9,187 bases of DNA from Burkholderiaceae bacterium (lineage in GTDB: Bacteria > Pseudomonadota > Gammaproteobacteria > Burkholderiales > Burkholderiaceae_C): positions 1-9,187 of the forward strand of contig JALRAA010000037.1 in assembly GCA_023262645.1 (NCBI GenBank). The letters run 5' to 3'. Positions within the stretch are counted from its first letter, which is position 1, and the number at the start of each line of letters is the position of its first letter. Under the pieces are notes generated by a model. The model was not told the DNA's origin. It searched no databases and was given only the letters and a program-made list of their open reading frames with translations. Positions 1 through 7,517 of this stretch are shown piece by piece. The position numbers and the translations under genes are program-made.

Positions 1-38
1 TTTTTGCGGTGTCAACGGGTTATTTTGATGCGCTTCAC

Positions 39-44
39 AGGAGA
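39..44 (+). promoter_or_regulatory. Ribosome binding site of the propeller gene
   Basis: AGGAGA lies 8 nt before the ATG at 53. It is a strong Shine-Dalgarno match and fixes this start, which is followed directly by a signal peptide. No convincing -35/-10 pair is visible in the few bases upstream, so the promoter probably lies left of the window. Confidence 0.75.
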
Positions 45-52
45 CATTTCCC

Positions 53-1684
53 ATGCGTTTTTTCACCCCTAAATGGTTCCCAGCCACCCGCCTGGCGTTG
101 GCCACGGCCCTGTTGTCTACATCGGTATGGGCACAAAACTACGGTGCGCCACAAGTCGTGGTGCCGCCCTCCGCCTTCAAAGGCCCGAATGGTCTGACCG
201 TCGACAAGCAAGGCCGCTTGCTGGTGGGCAGCGTGGTCGGTGCGTCCATCACCCAGCTCGACATGAAAACAGGCAAAGCCACCACCTTCATTGGATCGCC
301 TGAAGGGCAAGCAGACGATATTGCCATTGGACCCAAGGGCGAAATGGCCTACACCTCTTTTTTACAAGGCATCCTGCGTATCCGCGATAACGACAGCGCA
401 CCGATTCGCATCCTGGCCAAAGACCTGCCCGGCATCAACTCCTTGGCGTTCGACCAAAAATCAGGCAAGTTGTATGGCTCACAGGTGTTTTTGGGAGACG
501 CATTGTGGGAAATCGATGTGGCCGGTGTGGCACCCCCTCGGTTGATCAAAAAAGACATGGGCGGATTGAATGGTTTTGAAGTGGGCGCTGATGGCTGGGT
601 CATGGGGCCGTTGTGGTTCAAAGGACAAATCGTCAAGATCAATCCTGAAAACGGCGACATGAAAGTGATCAACAGCGAGTTCAAAACACCGGCTGCCGCC
701 AATTACGACTCCAAGGGCAACATCTGGGCGATCGACACCAAAACTGGCGAGCTGTTCCGCATCGATCCAGCGAGTGGCAAACGCACGCTGGTGGCCAAGC
801 TGTCGACAGGCTTAGACAACTTGGCTTTGGACAAAGACGACAACATTTTTGTTTCCAACATGGTCGACAACGGTGTCCAACAAGTGGACGCTAAATCGGG
901 CAAAGTCACGCAAATCACCAAGGGCGGCATGTCTGCGCCTGGCGGCATCAAATTGTCAGAAGACGGCAAAACCTTGTATGTGGCGCACTTGTTTGGTTTC
1001 CGTGCGGTGGACACCGCTTCGGGCGCTTTGACCGACATCGGGCGCATGCAAGGTGACCCGATCGAATACCCGTTTGCGGTGGGTCTTTCGAAAAACCATT
1101 ACCTGTTGTCGAGCTGGTTCACCGGCACGGTACAGGTCATGTCGCGCAAAGACAAAAGCATCAAAGCCACGGCACACGGCTTGGCGGCACCCATGGATGC
1201 GGTTGAAATGCCTGACGGCAGCGTGCTGGTGTTGGAGCTGGCCGCCGGTGCCTTGACCCAGTTGAGCGGCGCAGACTTGCACGACAAAAAACAAGTGGTC
1301 ACAGGCATGCAAGGCCCGACGCAAATGGTGATGGGCAAAGACGGTGGTTTGTACATCACCGAACTCTCAGGCCGTTTGGTTCGCGTGAACCCTTCCGATT
1401 GGAGCCAAAAAACCATTGCTGAAGGGTTGGCCGCGCCTGAAGGGTTGGCCGAAACACCTGCGGGCAAATTCATCGTGGCCGAAACCGCCAAGCGCCAGTT
1501 GACAGAAGTCGATCCCGCCAACGGTAACAAGCGGGTGATCGCATCGGATTTGCCGATCGGGTTTGAGGGTGGGCCAGGCTTGCCGCCGCCTTACTTGACC
1601 ACCGGCGTGGCAGTCGCCGCCGATGGCACCGTGTATTTCAGCGCCGACCGCGACAGCGGTATTTACAAAGTCAAACCCAGGTAA
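53..1684 (+). CDS. Secreted double beta-propeller protein (NHL/SMP-30-like repeats)
   Basis: This 543-residue protein begins with a Sec-type signal peptide: basic N-terminus, hydrophobic core around residues 12-25, and a probable cleavage site after VWA at residue 27. It is predicted to act in the periplasm or outside the cell. The mature part is a run of about twelve units of 40-45 residues, each with a 'hydrophobic-x-x-D/G-x-x-G-x-L/I-Y/F-V' strand and a '(I/V)D-P/A-x-(S/T)GK' turn. Examples begin near residues 45, 88, 129, 172, 214, 255, 297, 340, 380, 422, 462 and 517. Twelve blades fit two six-bladed propellers in tandem. Families with such repeats include SMP-30/gluconolactonase and NHL/Vgb-like proteins. 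I do not find the N-terminal catalytic Glu expected of a gluconolactonase, so a lactonase role is unproven and a binding role is equally possible. The 3' end overlaps the convergent livF by 22 nt. The link to the other genes is unknown. Confidence 0.8.
   Translation: MRFFTPKWFPATRLALATALLSTSVWAQNYGAPQVVVPPSAFKGPNGLTVDKQGRLLVGSVVGASITQLDMKTGKATTFIGSPEGQADDIAIGPKGEMAYTSFLQGILRIRDNDSAPIRILAKDLPGINSLAFDQKSGKLYGSQVFLGDALWEIDVAGVAPPRLIKKDMGGLNGFEVGADGWVMGPLWFKGQIVKINPENGDMKVINSEFKTPAAANYDSKGNIWAIDTKTGELFRIDPASGKRTLVAKLSTGLDNLALDKDDNIFVSNMVDNGVQQVDAKSGKVTQITKGGMSAPGGIKLSEDGKTLYVAHLFGFRAVDTASGALTDIGRMQGDPIEYPFAVGLSKNHYLLSSWFTGTVQVMSRKDKSIKATAHGLAAPMDAVEMPDGSVLVLELAAGALTQLSGADLHDKKQVVTGMQGPTQMVMGKDGGLYITELSGRLVRVNPSDWSQKTIAEGLAAPEGLAETPAGKFIVAETAKRQLTEVDPANGNKRVIASDLPIGFEGGPGLPPPYLTTGVAVAADGTVYFSADRDSGIYKVKPR
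1419..1451 (+). repeat. Short tandem direct repeat, 15-nt identity at 18-nt offset
   Basis: CTGAAGGGTTGGCCG occurs at 1419-1433 and again at 1437-1451. The in-frame 18-nt offset duplicates the residues EGLA-AP-EGLA at the junction of propeller repeats 10 and 11. It looks like a small in-frame slippage duplication. Confidence 0.85.
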
Positions 1685-2376
1685 GCCTGTCGCACCTGTG
1701 GGTCGCGTGCCAAGTCCGCTGCAGCAGCGCTCAGCGTGACTCGGCCGCTTTCCATCACATAGCCGCGTTGCGCCAATTGCAACGCCAGATCTACCCGTTG
1801 CTCGACCAGCAAGATCGACAAGCCTTTGGCGTGCAAAATGCGAATGATGTCTGCCAAGGTGTCGACCACGATGGGCGCGAGCCCCAAGGAAGGCTCGTCC
1901 AGCATCAACAGCGTCGGTTGCGACATCAGCCCACGGGCGATCGCCAACATTTGTTGTTGTCCACCCGACAGCGTGCCGGCGAGTTGTTTGCTGCGCTCTT
2001 TGAGCACTGGAAAAAGTTCATACACCCAGGCCAAGTTGTCGTCAAAACCCGCTTTGTCGGTGGGTGCGCGCAAACTGCCAAGTTCCAAATGGGCCAGCAC
2101 ACTCATGTCTTTGAACAACATGCGGCCCTCGGGCACATGCGCCAAGCCTTTGGCCAATATTTGGTGCGGTGCCAGTGTGTCAATGCGTTCACCGCCAAAC
2201 CAAATCTCGCCACTGGCGACGGGTTGCAGCCCTGAAATCGCTTTGAGCGTGGTGGTCTTGCCCGCGCCGTTGCCGCCGACCAATGTCACTATTTCACCGG
2301 CTTGCACGTGCAGGCTGAGTCCGCTCACGCTGGTGCGTTTGCCGTAGCGCACATCGATCTGCCGCAACTCAAGCAT
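1663..2376 (-). CDS. livF: Branched-chain amino-acid-type ABC transporter, ATP-binding protein LivF
   Basis: This is one of two cytoplasmic ATPases that power the Liv/HAAT-type importer. The 237-residue length is normal for LivF. Walker A is GGNGAGKTT at residues 34-42. The Q-loop region reads VPEGR at 81-85, the LivF-type variant. The ABC signature LSGGQ is at 136-140 and Walker B LLMLDEP at 156-162. The H-loop position carries VEQ (around 192) instead of His, as is usual in LivF. I chose ATG 2376 because MLELRQ is the standard LivF N-terminus and a GGGAG lies 7 nt upstream; the frame is open further upstream but there it lies inside livG. The start overlaps the livG stop by 8 nt, indicating translational coupling. 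It is the last gene of the operon, and its TAA lies inside the convergent propeller gene. Confidence 0.95.
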   Translation of the reverse strand: MLELRQIDVRYGKRTSVSGLSLHVQAGEIVTLVGGNGAGKTTTLKAISGLQPVASGEIWFGGERIDTLAPHQILAKGLAHVPEGRMLFKDMSVLAHLELGSLRAPTDKAGFDDNLAWVYELFPVLKERSKQLAGTLSGGQQQMLAIARGLMSQPTLLMLDEPSLGLAPIVVDTLADIIRILHAKGLSILLVEQRVDLALQLAQRGYVMESGRVTLSAAAADLARDPQVRQAYLGLTL

Positions 2377-3148
2377 GGACCGTCTCCCGCCCCAAATACA
2401 CACGCACCACTTCCGGGTCACGCACCACTTCTGCGGGCGTGCCTTCGGCAATTTTTTCGCCGCTGCTGAGCACCACCACCCTGTCGCAAGCACCCATCAC
2501 CACGCGCATGTGGTGTTCGACCAGCAACACCGCCATGCCTTGGCTGCGCAATTGCTGAATCAATTGCACCAACTTGCCTGCTTCTTCGGGGTTCATGCCT
2601 GCGGCAGGTTCATCCAGTAACAACAATTGCGGCGCAGTCGCCAGTGCAATCGCAATTTCCAATTTGCGCTGCTCTCCGTAAGGCAATTCACTGCCCAAAT
2701 CGTGGCGACGGTGCAGCAACCCGGCTTGTTGCAAGGCATGCGCTGCGCGTTCGGCCATGCGTGCTTGCTCTGATCGGTAAGCGCGGGTGCGGCACACAGC
2801 AGCGAGCCAATCGGTGTGTTGGTGTCGGTAGGTGGCTGCCAGTACGTTGTCCCAGACACTCAAGCCAGGAAACACGCTGGTGATTTGAAACGTGCGGGCC
2901 ATGCCGAGTTGCGCCATGCGGTGGGCACTGGCAGACGTGCAATCTTGGGCGGCAAACCACAAACGCCCTGCGCTCGGGGGCATGCTGCCGGCGAGCATGT
3001 TGAACAACGTGGTTTTGCCCGCCCCGTTGGGACCGATCAAACCGACCACCTCACCGGGCATCACCGACAAGTCCACTTGGTGCACGGCTTGCAATCCACC
3101 AAAGCGTTTGCTGATACCCGTGGCTTGCAACAACGCAGACGGGCTCAT
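2369..3148 (-). CDS. livG: Branched-chain amino-acid-type ABC transporter, ATP-binding protein LivG
   Basis: This is the second cytoplasmic ATPase of the importer, 259 residues and typical for LivG. Walker A GPNGAGKTT is at residues 39-47. The Q-loop is ARTFQ at 84-88. The signature is LPYGEQ at 155-160, the family variant of LSGGQ. Walker B LLLLDEP is at 175-181, followed by AAGMNP. A true H-loop His occurs in VEHH at 210-213. The C-terminus IAEGTPAEVVRDPEV matches the LivG-specific tail. Start ATG 3148 has AAGGAG 5 nt upstream and overlaps the livM stop as ATGA. The reading frame stays open far upstream, but that part lies opposite the true livM frame and is not coding. Confidence 0.95.
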   Translation of the reverse strand: MSPSALLQATGISKRFGGLQAVHQVDLSVMPGEVVGLIGPNGAGKTTLFNMLAGSMPPSAGRLWFAAQDCTSASAHRMAQLGMARTFQITSVFPGLSVWDNVLAATYRHQHTDWLAAVCRTRAYRSEQARMAERAAHALQQAGLLHRRHDLGSELPYGEQRKLEIAIALATAPQLLLLDEPAAGMNPEEAGKLVQLIQQLRSQGMAVLLVEHHMRVVMGACDRVVVLSSGEKIAEGTPAEVVRDPEVVRVYLGRETVHA

Positions 3149-4083
3149 GGCTGCTCCTTGACCGGGCGGCGGTGCCACAAGCTGACCAGACCGCCGGGTA
3201 AAAACACCACGCAAGCAATCAGCAAAGCCGCAAACACCACCATGCGCCATGAACCGGTAGAGCGCAATGCTTCGAGCATGAAGGTGTAGAGCAACGCGCC
3301 CAGCACCGGGCCGATCAGACTGCCTTTGCCGCCAATGACCACCATGATCAACATGGCCGACATGTAAGACAAGGACATCAACTCGGGGGTGATGACCCGC
3401 AAGTAATGCGCATACAGCGCGCCACTGAAACCGGCCAGCGCGGTGGCGGCGACAAAGGCCATGCGTTTGGTGCGAAACACATCGATACCGATCGATGCAG
3501 CCAGCGCCGGGTTTTCGCGCAACGCCACAAAGGCGCGGCCACTGCGGCTGTGTTGCAACGCATGGCAACCATAGAGCACCAAGCCCAACAGCAGCAACGC
3601 CAACGGGTACATGTGTTCGGCGCGGGAAAAATCCCAGCCCAACCCGGCGAATGCGAAGGAGGGGATTTGCGACAACCCCATGGGGCCACGGGTCAGATCC
3701 ACCCAATAGTTGGTGATGGTCAAGCTGATGGCGCCAAACCCCAGCGTCAAAATTGCAAATTGCGGGCCCACGATGCGCAACGACACATGTCCGATCAACC
3801 AGCCCAACGCGCCAGCCACAGCGGCGGCGGCAAGCGGTGCGAACCACAAAGGCCAATGCCCTTGCATCACCAGCAAAGCCGAGGTGTATGCACCCACCCC
3901 AAAAAAAGCCGCATGCCCGAAGGTGAGTTCACCTAAAAAACCCACCACGATATTGAGGCTCAAGGCCAGCAAACTGTAGAGCACCCACAAGCACAGCATG
4001 TGCAACACATACTCGTTGCCCCATGCCAAGGGTGCCAGACACACCAGCAGCACCGGCAGCGAGGCGCTGCGCCAATCCTTCAC
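3145..4083 (-). CDS. livM: Branched-chain amino-acid-type ABC transporter, permease LivM
   Basis: This inner-membrane permease of 312 residues is strongly hydrophobic, with roughly nine membrane segments. The first two span about residues 8-22 and 26-50. The LivM hallmark LNIVVGFLGELTFGHAAFFG is at 43-62. The cytoplasmic coupling segment GRAFVALRENPALAASIGID, which contacts the ATPases, is at 182-201. IGGKGSLIGPVLGA is at 250-263. The start is a GTG at 4083. It has GGAGAG 5 nt upstream, overlaps the livH stop as GTGA, and begins exactly where LivM-like sequence starts. The open frame continues upstream to 4557, but that part is a low-complexity H/R/G-rich shadow of livH. The stop overlaps the livG start (ATGA). 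Confidence 0.93.
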   Translation of the reverse strand: MKDWRSASLPVLLVCLAPLAWGNEYVLHMLCLWVLYSLLALSLNIVVGFLGELTFGHAAFFGVGAYTSALLVMQGHWPLWFAPLAAAAVAGALGWLIGHVSLRIVGPQFAILTLGFGAISLTITNYWVDLTRGPMGLSQIPSFAFAGLGWDFSRAEHMYPLALLLLGLVLYGCHALQHSRSGRAFVALRENPALAASIGIDVFRTKRMAFVAATALAGFSGALYAHYLRVITPELMSLSYMSAMLIMVVIGGKGSLIGPVLGALLYTFMLEALRSTGSWRMVVFAALLIACVVFLPGGLVSLWHRRPVKEQP

Positions 4084-4946
4084 CTTTGCTCTCCGCTGTG
4101 AAACAGACCATGCGGTCGCCACAACAGCACCGCGATGATGATGGCATAGCCGATGGCGTCTTTGAAGCCCATGGAGATGTAACTGCCGCCCAAAGCTTCG
4201 GCCACGCCCAGAATCAAGCCGCCCAACAATGCGCCGCTGATGCTGCCCAGGCCTCCCATCACCACCACGATGAAGCCTTTGAGCACCGCCCAATCGCCAA
4301 CAGTGGGGAACAACATCGTGGTGGGCCCAACCAATGCGCCTGACAAAGCCGCCAAGGCGCAGGCCAGTGCAAAGGTGTAACTGTGAACAAACCGCGTGTC
4401 GATGCCCGTGAGCGCCGCGCCTTGCGGGTGTTGTGCCGTCGCTTGCATCATTTGACCCATGCGGGTGAAGCGAATGAAGGCATAGACCCACACGATCAAC
4501 AACACCGCCACGCCAATCACCAGCAACCGCTGTTGCGTCACGGTGATATCGCCCCATTCAAACGTGGCGTCAGAAAACGGCGTGTCTAAGTATTTGGGGT
4601 CGGCGCCAAAAACGGCTTCTGCTGTATGTGCGAGCAACAACGCCAAACCCAAACTGCTGAGCAGCACGGTGAATTCGTGCTCTTTGAGCAGCGGCGCAAA
4701 AAAGAAACGGTTGGCCAATACACCCAATGCCGCCACCAGCAAGGTGGCGCACAACAAGGCGGGGATATAGGGCAAGCCTGCCAACGACATGGCGTAGTAA
4801 GTGCTGTAGGCGCCGAGCATGTAGAACTCGCCGTGGGCGAAATTCACAATGCGCAACACGCCAAAGACCAGCGTGAGCCCCACCGCGATCAGCACATAGC
4901 CCATGCCATTGGCCAGGCCGTTGATCAACTGTTGCAAGAAAAGCAT
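4080..4946 (-). CDS. livH: Branched-chain amino-acid-type ABC transporter, permease LivH
   Basis: This is the inner-membrane permease partner of LivM, 288 residues. It starts with the LivH-typical QQLINGLANGMGYVLIAVGL (residues 5-24), followed by the hallmark RIVNFAHGEFYMLGAY at 32-47. The coupling loop FTRMGQMMQATAQHPQGAAL is at 160-179, and the late motif VVMGGLGSISGALLGG is at 228-243. About eight hydrophobic segments are visible. The gene begins 12 nt after the stop of the binding-protein gene. Its Shine-Dalgarno is weak, so translation probably depends on coupling to that gene. Its TGA overlaps the livM GTG. Confidence 0.94.
   Translation of the reverse strand: MLFLQQLINGLANGMGYVLIAVGLTLVFGVLRIVNFAHGEFYMLGAYSTYYAMSLAGLPYIPALLCATLLVAALGVLANRFFFAPLLKEHEFTVLLSSLGLALLLAHTAEAVFGADPKYLDTPFSDATFEWGDITVTQQRLLVIGVAVLLIVWVYAFIRFTRMGQMMQATAQHPQGAALTGIDTRFVHSYTFALACALAALSGALVGPTTMLFPTVGDWAVLKGFIVVVMGGLGSISGALLGGLILGVAEALGGSYISMGFKDAIGYAIIIAVLLWRPHGLFHSGEQR
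4089..4094 (-). promoter_or_regulatory. Ribosome binding site deciding the GTG start of livM
   Basis: On the minus strand GGAGAG lies 5 nt before the GTG at 4083. It supports a GTG start in the GTGA overlap with livH, in place of any upstream ATG inside livH. Confidence 0.7.
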
Positions 4947-4958
4947 GGGCTTGGTGGC

Positions 4959-6089
4959 TTATTTGATGCCGATGATTTTTTTGTCCTTGACCTGCACCAG
5001 GTAAATGGCTTGCGCCGCTTGTCCTTTGTCGTCAAACCCGACCTCGCCCAGCAGCGTGTCCCATTTCTGCGCACGCAACACGGTGGCGATCTTGGCGTAG
5101 TTGCGCGGGTCACCGGCTTTGTTGATGGCCGCGGCCAGCAACTCGATCGACTGCGCGCCCAAAGCACCAATGAACGACGGTTCGTTTTTGAACATTTGCG
5201 TGTATTGCGCCATCCACTTGCGCGCCATCGGGCGCTGGCTGTCCGGCGCGAACAAGGAAACCGAATACACGCCTTCGATAGACGCGCCCGACAACTCGAC
5301 CAACTTGGGGTTCATGTTGCCCGCAGAGGCGATCACCGAGCCACGGTGGCCGACTTGTTTGAGTTGTCGGTAAATGCTCGCGCCTTGCGAGGTATTGATC
5401 GCCGATACGTAGACCGCGTCCGCACCCATGCTTTTGATTTTGGTGAGCGCTGTGGTGAATTCGTTGTCGGTGCGGTTGTAGTATTCGTTGCCTTTGATTT
5501 GTATGCCGCATGCGCTCAGCAGCCGTGCATAGTTTTCGTACTCCAGCCGACCATAGTCGTCGCTGATGGTGATGAACGCCACCGACTTGGGCTTGATGTG
5601 TTCACAAATGAATTTGGAATAACGCTCCGACATCATGGTGGACGTGGCGTTGAGACGAAACAACCATTTGTGGCCTTCCTCCGTGACTTTGGGGTGTTGA
5701 GAAGACGTCACGATGTGGATGATTTTGTCGCGCGTCACTTCTTTTTGGCCCAGCGCCACCGCACTGAACCAACCGCCCACCAACAGGTCTACCTTGTCCT
5801 GCTCCATGGCGCGCTTGGCGGCAGAGACGCCTTCTTCGGGCGTGCCTTTGTCGTCGTAGGTGAGCAATTCCAGCGGGCGACCGCCCAGCACCCCGCCTTG
5901 CGCATTGATGATGGCCACCATGGCCTGCATGCCTTCGAGTGCAAGTTGTCCGTCAAACGCACCAGCCCCCGACAACGGATTGATGGCAGCGATACGCACC
6001 GGGGGCTTGGACTGTGACCAAGCATGCGATGTCCAAACCAGAGAAAACAACAAAGCCAGGCCAGTGAAGATGCCATTGAAAAAACGCAT
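4959..6089 (-). CDS. Periplasmic substrate-binding protein of the Liv-type ABC transporter
   Basis: This 376-residue protein belongs to the type-I periplasmic ligand-binding fold (LivK/Peripla_BP_6). A signal peptide is visible: MRFFNGIFTG, a hydrophobic core, and cleavage probably after SHA at residue 23. The mature N-terminus VRIAAINPLSGAGAFDG (31-47) is the canonical first strand plus ligand-loop region. GGVLGGRPLELLTYDD (65-80) and GGWFSAVALGQKEVTRD (105-121) follow the family pattern, the latter forming part of the ligand pocket. VAFITISDDYGR (170-181) starts the second lobe. No lipobox Cys is present, so it is soluble and periplasmic. It is first in the importer operon. Its ligand cannot be read from the sequence. 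The LivK-type name suggests amino acids, but many proteobacterial members bind organic or aromatic acids, and the divergent catabolic operon favours an organic acid. An upstream extension to 6200 is open but lacks signal-peptide character, so ATG 6089 was chosen. Confidence 0.9.
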   Translation of the reverse strand: MRFFNGIFTGLALLFSLVWTSHAWSQSKPPVRIAAINPLSGAGAFDGQLALEGMQAMVAIINAQGGVLGGRPLELLTYDDKGTPEEGVSAAKRAMEQDKVDLLVGGWFSAVALGQKEVTRDKIIHIVTSSQHPKVTEEGHKWLFRLNATSTMMSERYSKFICEHIKPKSVAFITISDDYGRLEYENYARLLSACGIQIKGNEYYNRTDNEFTTALTKIKSMGADAVYVSAINTSQGASIYRQLKQVGHRGSVIASAGNMNPKLVELSGASIEGVYSVSLFAPDSQRPMARKWMAQYTQMFKNEPSFIGALGAQSIELLAAAINKAGDPRNYAKIATVLRAQKWDTLLGEVGFDDKGQAAQAIYLVQVKDKKIIGIK

Positions 6090-6260
6090 GGGTCGGATCC
6101 GGTGATGTCTTGATAAGGGAAGCAAACAGCAAATGGCGGTTGTGCAGGGGTGAATTCCATTGTGAGCCTCGGCCTCGTTGGCGCCCCATCGGGTAAACAC
6201 TTAATACCTGTCTTGGAGCGGACACTACGATGGCTTGAGAAAAACACGCGAGGTGCAGTG
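6090..6260. promoter_or_regulatory. Divergent intergenic promoter region between importer and catabolic operon
   Basis: This 171-nt stretch lies between the starts of the minus-strand importer operon and the plus-strand LeuC-like operon, so it should hold both promoters and any shared operator. On the plus strand TACGAT (6226-6231) is a 4/6 match to a -10 box, but there is no good -35 at the right spacing. On the minus strand no confident sigma-70 pair is seen. A short palindrome CGGATCCG (6094-6101) lies in the leader of the binding-protein gene; chance cannot be excluded. No regulator gene is present in the window. Confidence 0.5.
6250..6255 (+). promoter_or_regulatory. Ribosome binding site deciding the GTG start of the LeuC-like gene
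   Basis: GAGGTG lies 5 nt before GTG 6261. Starting there gives the N-terminus M-G-L-T-M-V-E-K-I-L-A, which matches the usual beginning of the short LeuC/HacA-type large subunits. The ATG at 6273 has no good Shine-Dalgarno. Confidence 0.55.
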
Positions 6261-7517
6261 GTGGGTCTGACGATGGTGGAAAAAATTCTGGCGCGTACCA
6301 GCGGCAGTGCACGCGTGCGTGCCGGTGACAACATCCAGGCCAAGCCCGACTTTGTCGTGGCCTACGATTTCCCGGGCTATACCGATGTGATCTTTCAGCA
6401 AATGAAAAATGATTTCGGCATCACCCAAGTGGCCGAACCAAAGCGCTTTGCGCTGTTCATTGATCACATGGTGCCTGCGATCACCACCCAAGAAGAAGAT
6501 TTGCACCAAAACACGCGTGACTGGGGTGCGGCTAACCAAGTGCCGGTGTTCGAGCGCAAAGGCATCGGCCACCAAGTCGCAGCCGAGTTGGGCTATGCCA
6601 CACCCGGTGCATTCGTGGTGCATTTCGATGGCCACATTTCGCAATTGGGCACATTTGGCACGCTGGCACTTGGGGTTCGTCGCCATTTGCTCGAGGCTTT
6701 TGTCAATGACCATATTCGCTTGCCGGTGCCGCACACCACGCGCATCGATCTGGTGGGCGAGATGCCACCCGGGGTCATGGCGCGCGATGTGTTTCACCAC
6801 ATTGTGCGGGTGCTGGGCGCTGCCAGTTGCCGTTTTCAGGTGCTGGAGTTTGGTGGCGAAGCGGTGCAGCAAATGGGCATTGATGCGCGCCAAACACTGA
6901 CTTGTTTGGCCATGTTCACCGGCGCCATCAGCGCCATCATCAACCCCGACGACATCACCTTGCCGTATGCCAAAGCGCGTGCCCGCATTGACATCGAGCC
7001 GGTGTATTCCGATGCGGATGCGGTCTATGCTGCACGCCACACCATCGACATCAGCGGATTGCAGCCGATCGTGGTCGTGCCGCCGAGCCCGGCCAACACC
7101 CGCGATTTGTCAGACCATCTGGGCTTGCCAGTGCAAGTCGGATATTTGGGCTCCTGCGCATCCGGTCGGATTGAAGATTTGCGCGCTGCCGCGCAGGTGT
7201 TGCGCGGTCGTCAGGTGCATCCCGGATTTCAATTGCATGTGGTGCCGACCAGCCAAGAAATCATGCGCGCTGCAGCGGCCGAAGGATTGCTCACCGACTT
7301 GATCGCTGCGGGTGCGTTCATCAGTTCTCCATCTTGCGATTACTGTTTTGGACGCATCGGTGTCATGACCGCCGGTCAGCGTGCAGTGTCCACCGGAACC
7401 TTGAATGTCAAAGGCCGCATGGGCAGCACCGACTCCGACATTTATATCGTCAACGCCATGGCCGTGGCGGCGGCCGCGATAGAAGGGCGGATCGCCGACC
7501 CGCGCGATTACCTATGA
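6261..7517 (+). CDS. Aconitase-family hydro-lyase, large subunit (LeuC/DmdA-like, divergent active site)
   Basis: This 418-residue protein belongs to the 3-isopropylmalate dehydratase/homoaconitase large-subunit family, with the length of the short LeuC2/HacA/DmdA type. The [4Fe-4S] ligands are intact: Cys299 in GSCASGRIEDL, Cys359 and Cys362 in PSCDYCFG, with the C-x59-C-x2-C spacing known from LeuC. Asp68-His69 (IDHMVP), His104 (GIGHQ), Asp123, His125 and Arg386 (KGRMG) match catalytic or substrate positions of aconitase. Two motifs deviate. The usual DSHT is D-G-H-I at 123-126, losing the Ser. The usual SNRNF is G-T-L-N-V at 379-383, losing the substrate-binding Arg. Family knowledge says it dehydrates or hydrates a hydroxy-dicarboxylate together with a small subunit, which is the next gene (ATGA overlap). 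I infer a substrate other than isopropylmalate; 2,3-dimethylmalate-like C4-C6 diacids are candidates. Automatic pipelines would probably call it leuC. A GTG start at 6261 is preferred; ATG 6273 is the alternative. Confidence 0.87.
   Translation: MGLTMVEKILARTSGSARVRAGDNIQAKPDFVVAYDFPGYTDVIFQQMKNDFGITQVAEPKRFALFIDHMVPAITTQEEDLHQNTRDWGAANQVPVFERKGIGHQVAAELGYATPGAFVVHFDGHISQLGTFGTLALGVRRHLLEAFVNDHIRLPVPHTTRIDLVGEMPPGVMARDVFHHIVRVLGAASCRFQVLEFGGEAVQQMGIDARQTLTCLAMFTGAISAIINPDDITLPYAKARARIDIEPVYSDADAVYAARHTIDISGLQPIVVVPPSPANTRDLSDHLGLPVQVGYLGSCASGRIEDLRAAAQVLRGRQVHPGFQLHVVPTSQEIMRAAAAEGLLTDLIAAGAFISSPSCDYCFGRIGVMTAGQRAVSTGTLNVKGRMGSTDSDIYIVNAMAVAAAAIEGRIADPRDYL

Noticed and set aside
1721..1733. 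Inverted repeat CGCTG-CAG-CAGCG as a terminator
   Set aside because: The stem has only five pairs, no T-tract follows, and it lies inside livF coding sequence.
3149..3856. Upstream extension of the LivG reading frame
   Set aside because: This part overlaps livM in another frame, is R/H/C-rich, and LivG homology begins only at ATG 3148 with its own AAGGAG.
4084..4557. Upstream extension of the LivM reading frame
   Set aside because: It lies within livH in another frame and is H/R/G-rich. LivM-like membrane sequence begins at GTG 4083.
4626..6017. Long plus-strand open frame of 463 codons
   Set aside because: It lies antisense to livH and the binding-protein gene, has H/Q/R-rich composition and shows no recognisable domain. 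It is a codon-bias shadow.
53..6089. Both secreted proteins begin with MRFF, suggesting a shared origin
   Set aside because: Four residues in signal peptides are easily coincidental, and the mature proteins belong to unrelated folds.
6094..6101. CGGATCCG palindrome as an operator
   Set aside because: Eight bases are too short to separate from chance, it is not repeated in the region, and no regulator gene is present to pair with it.
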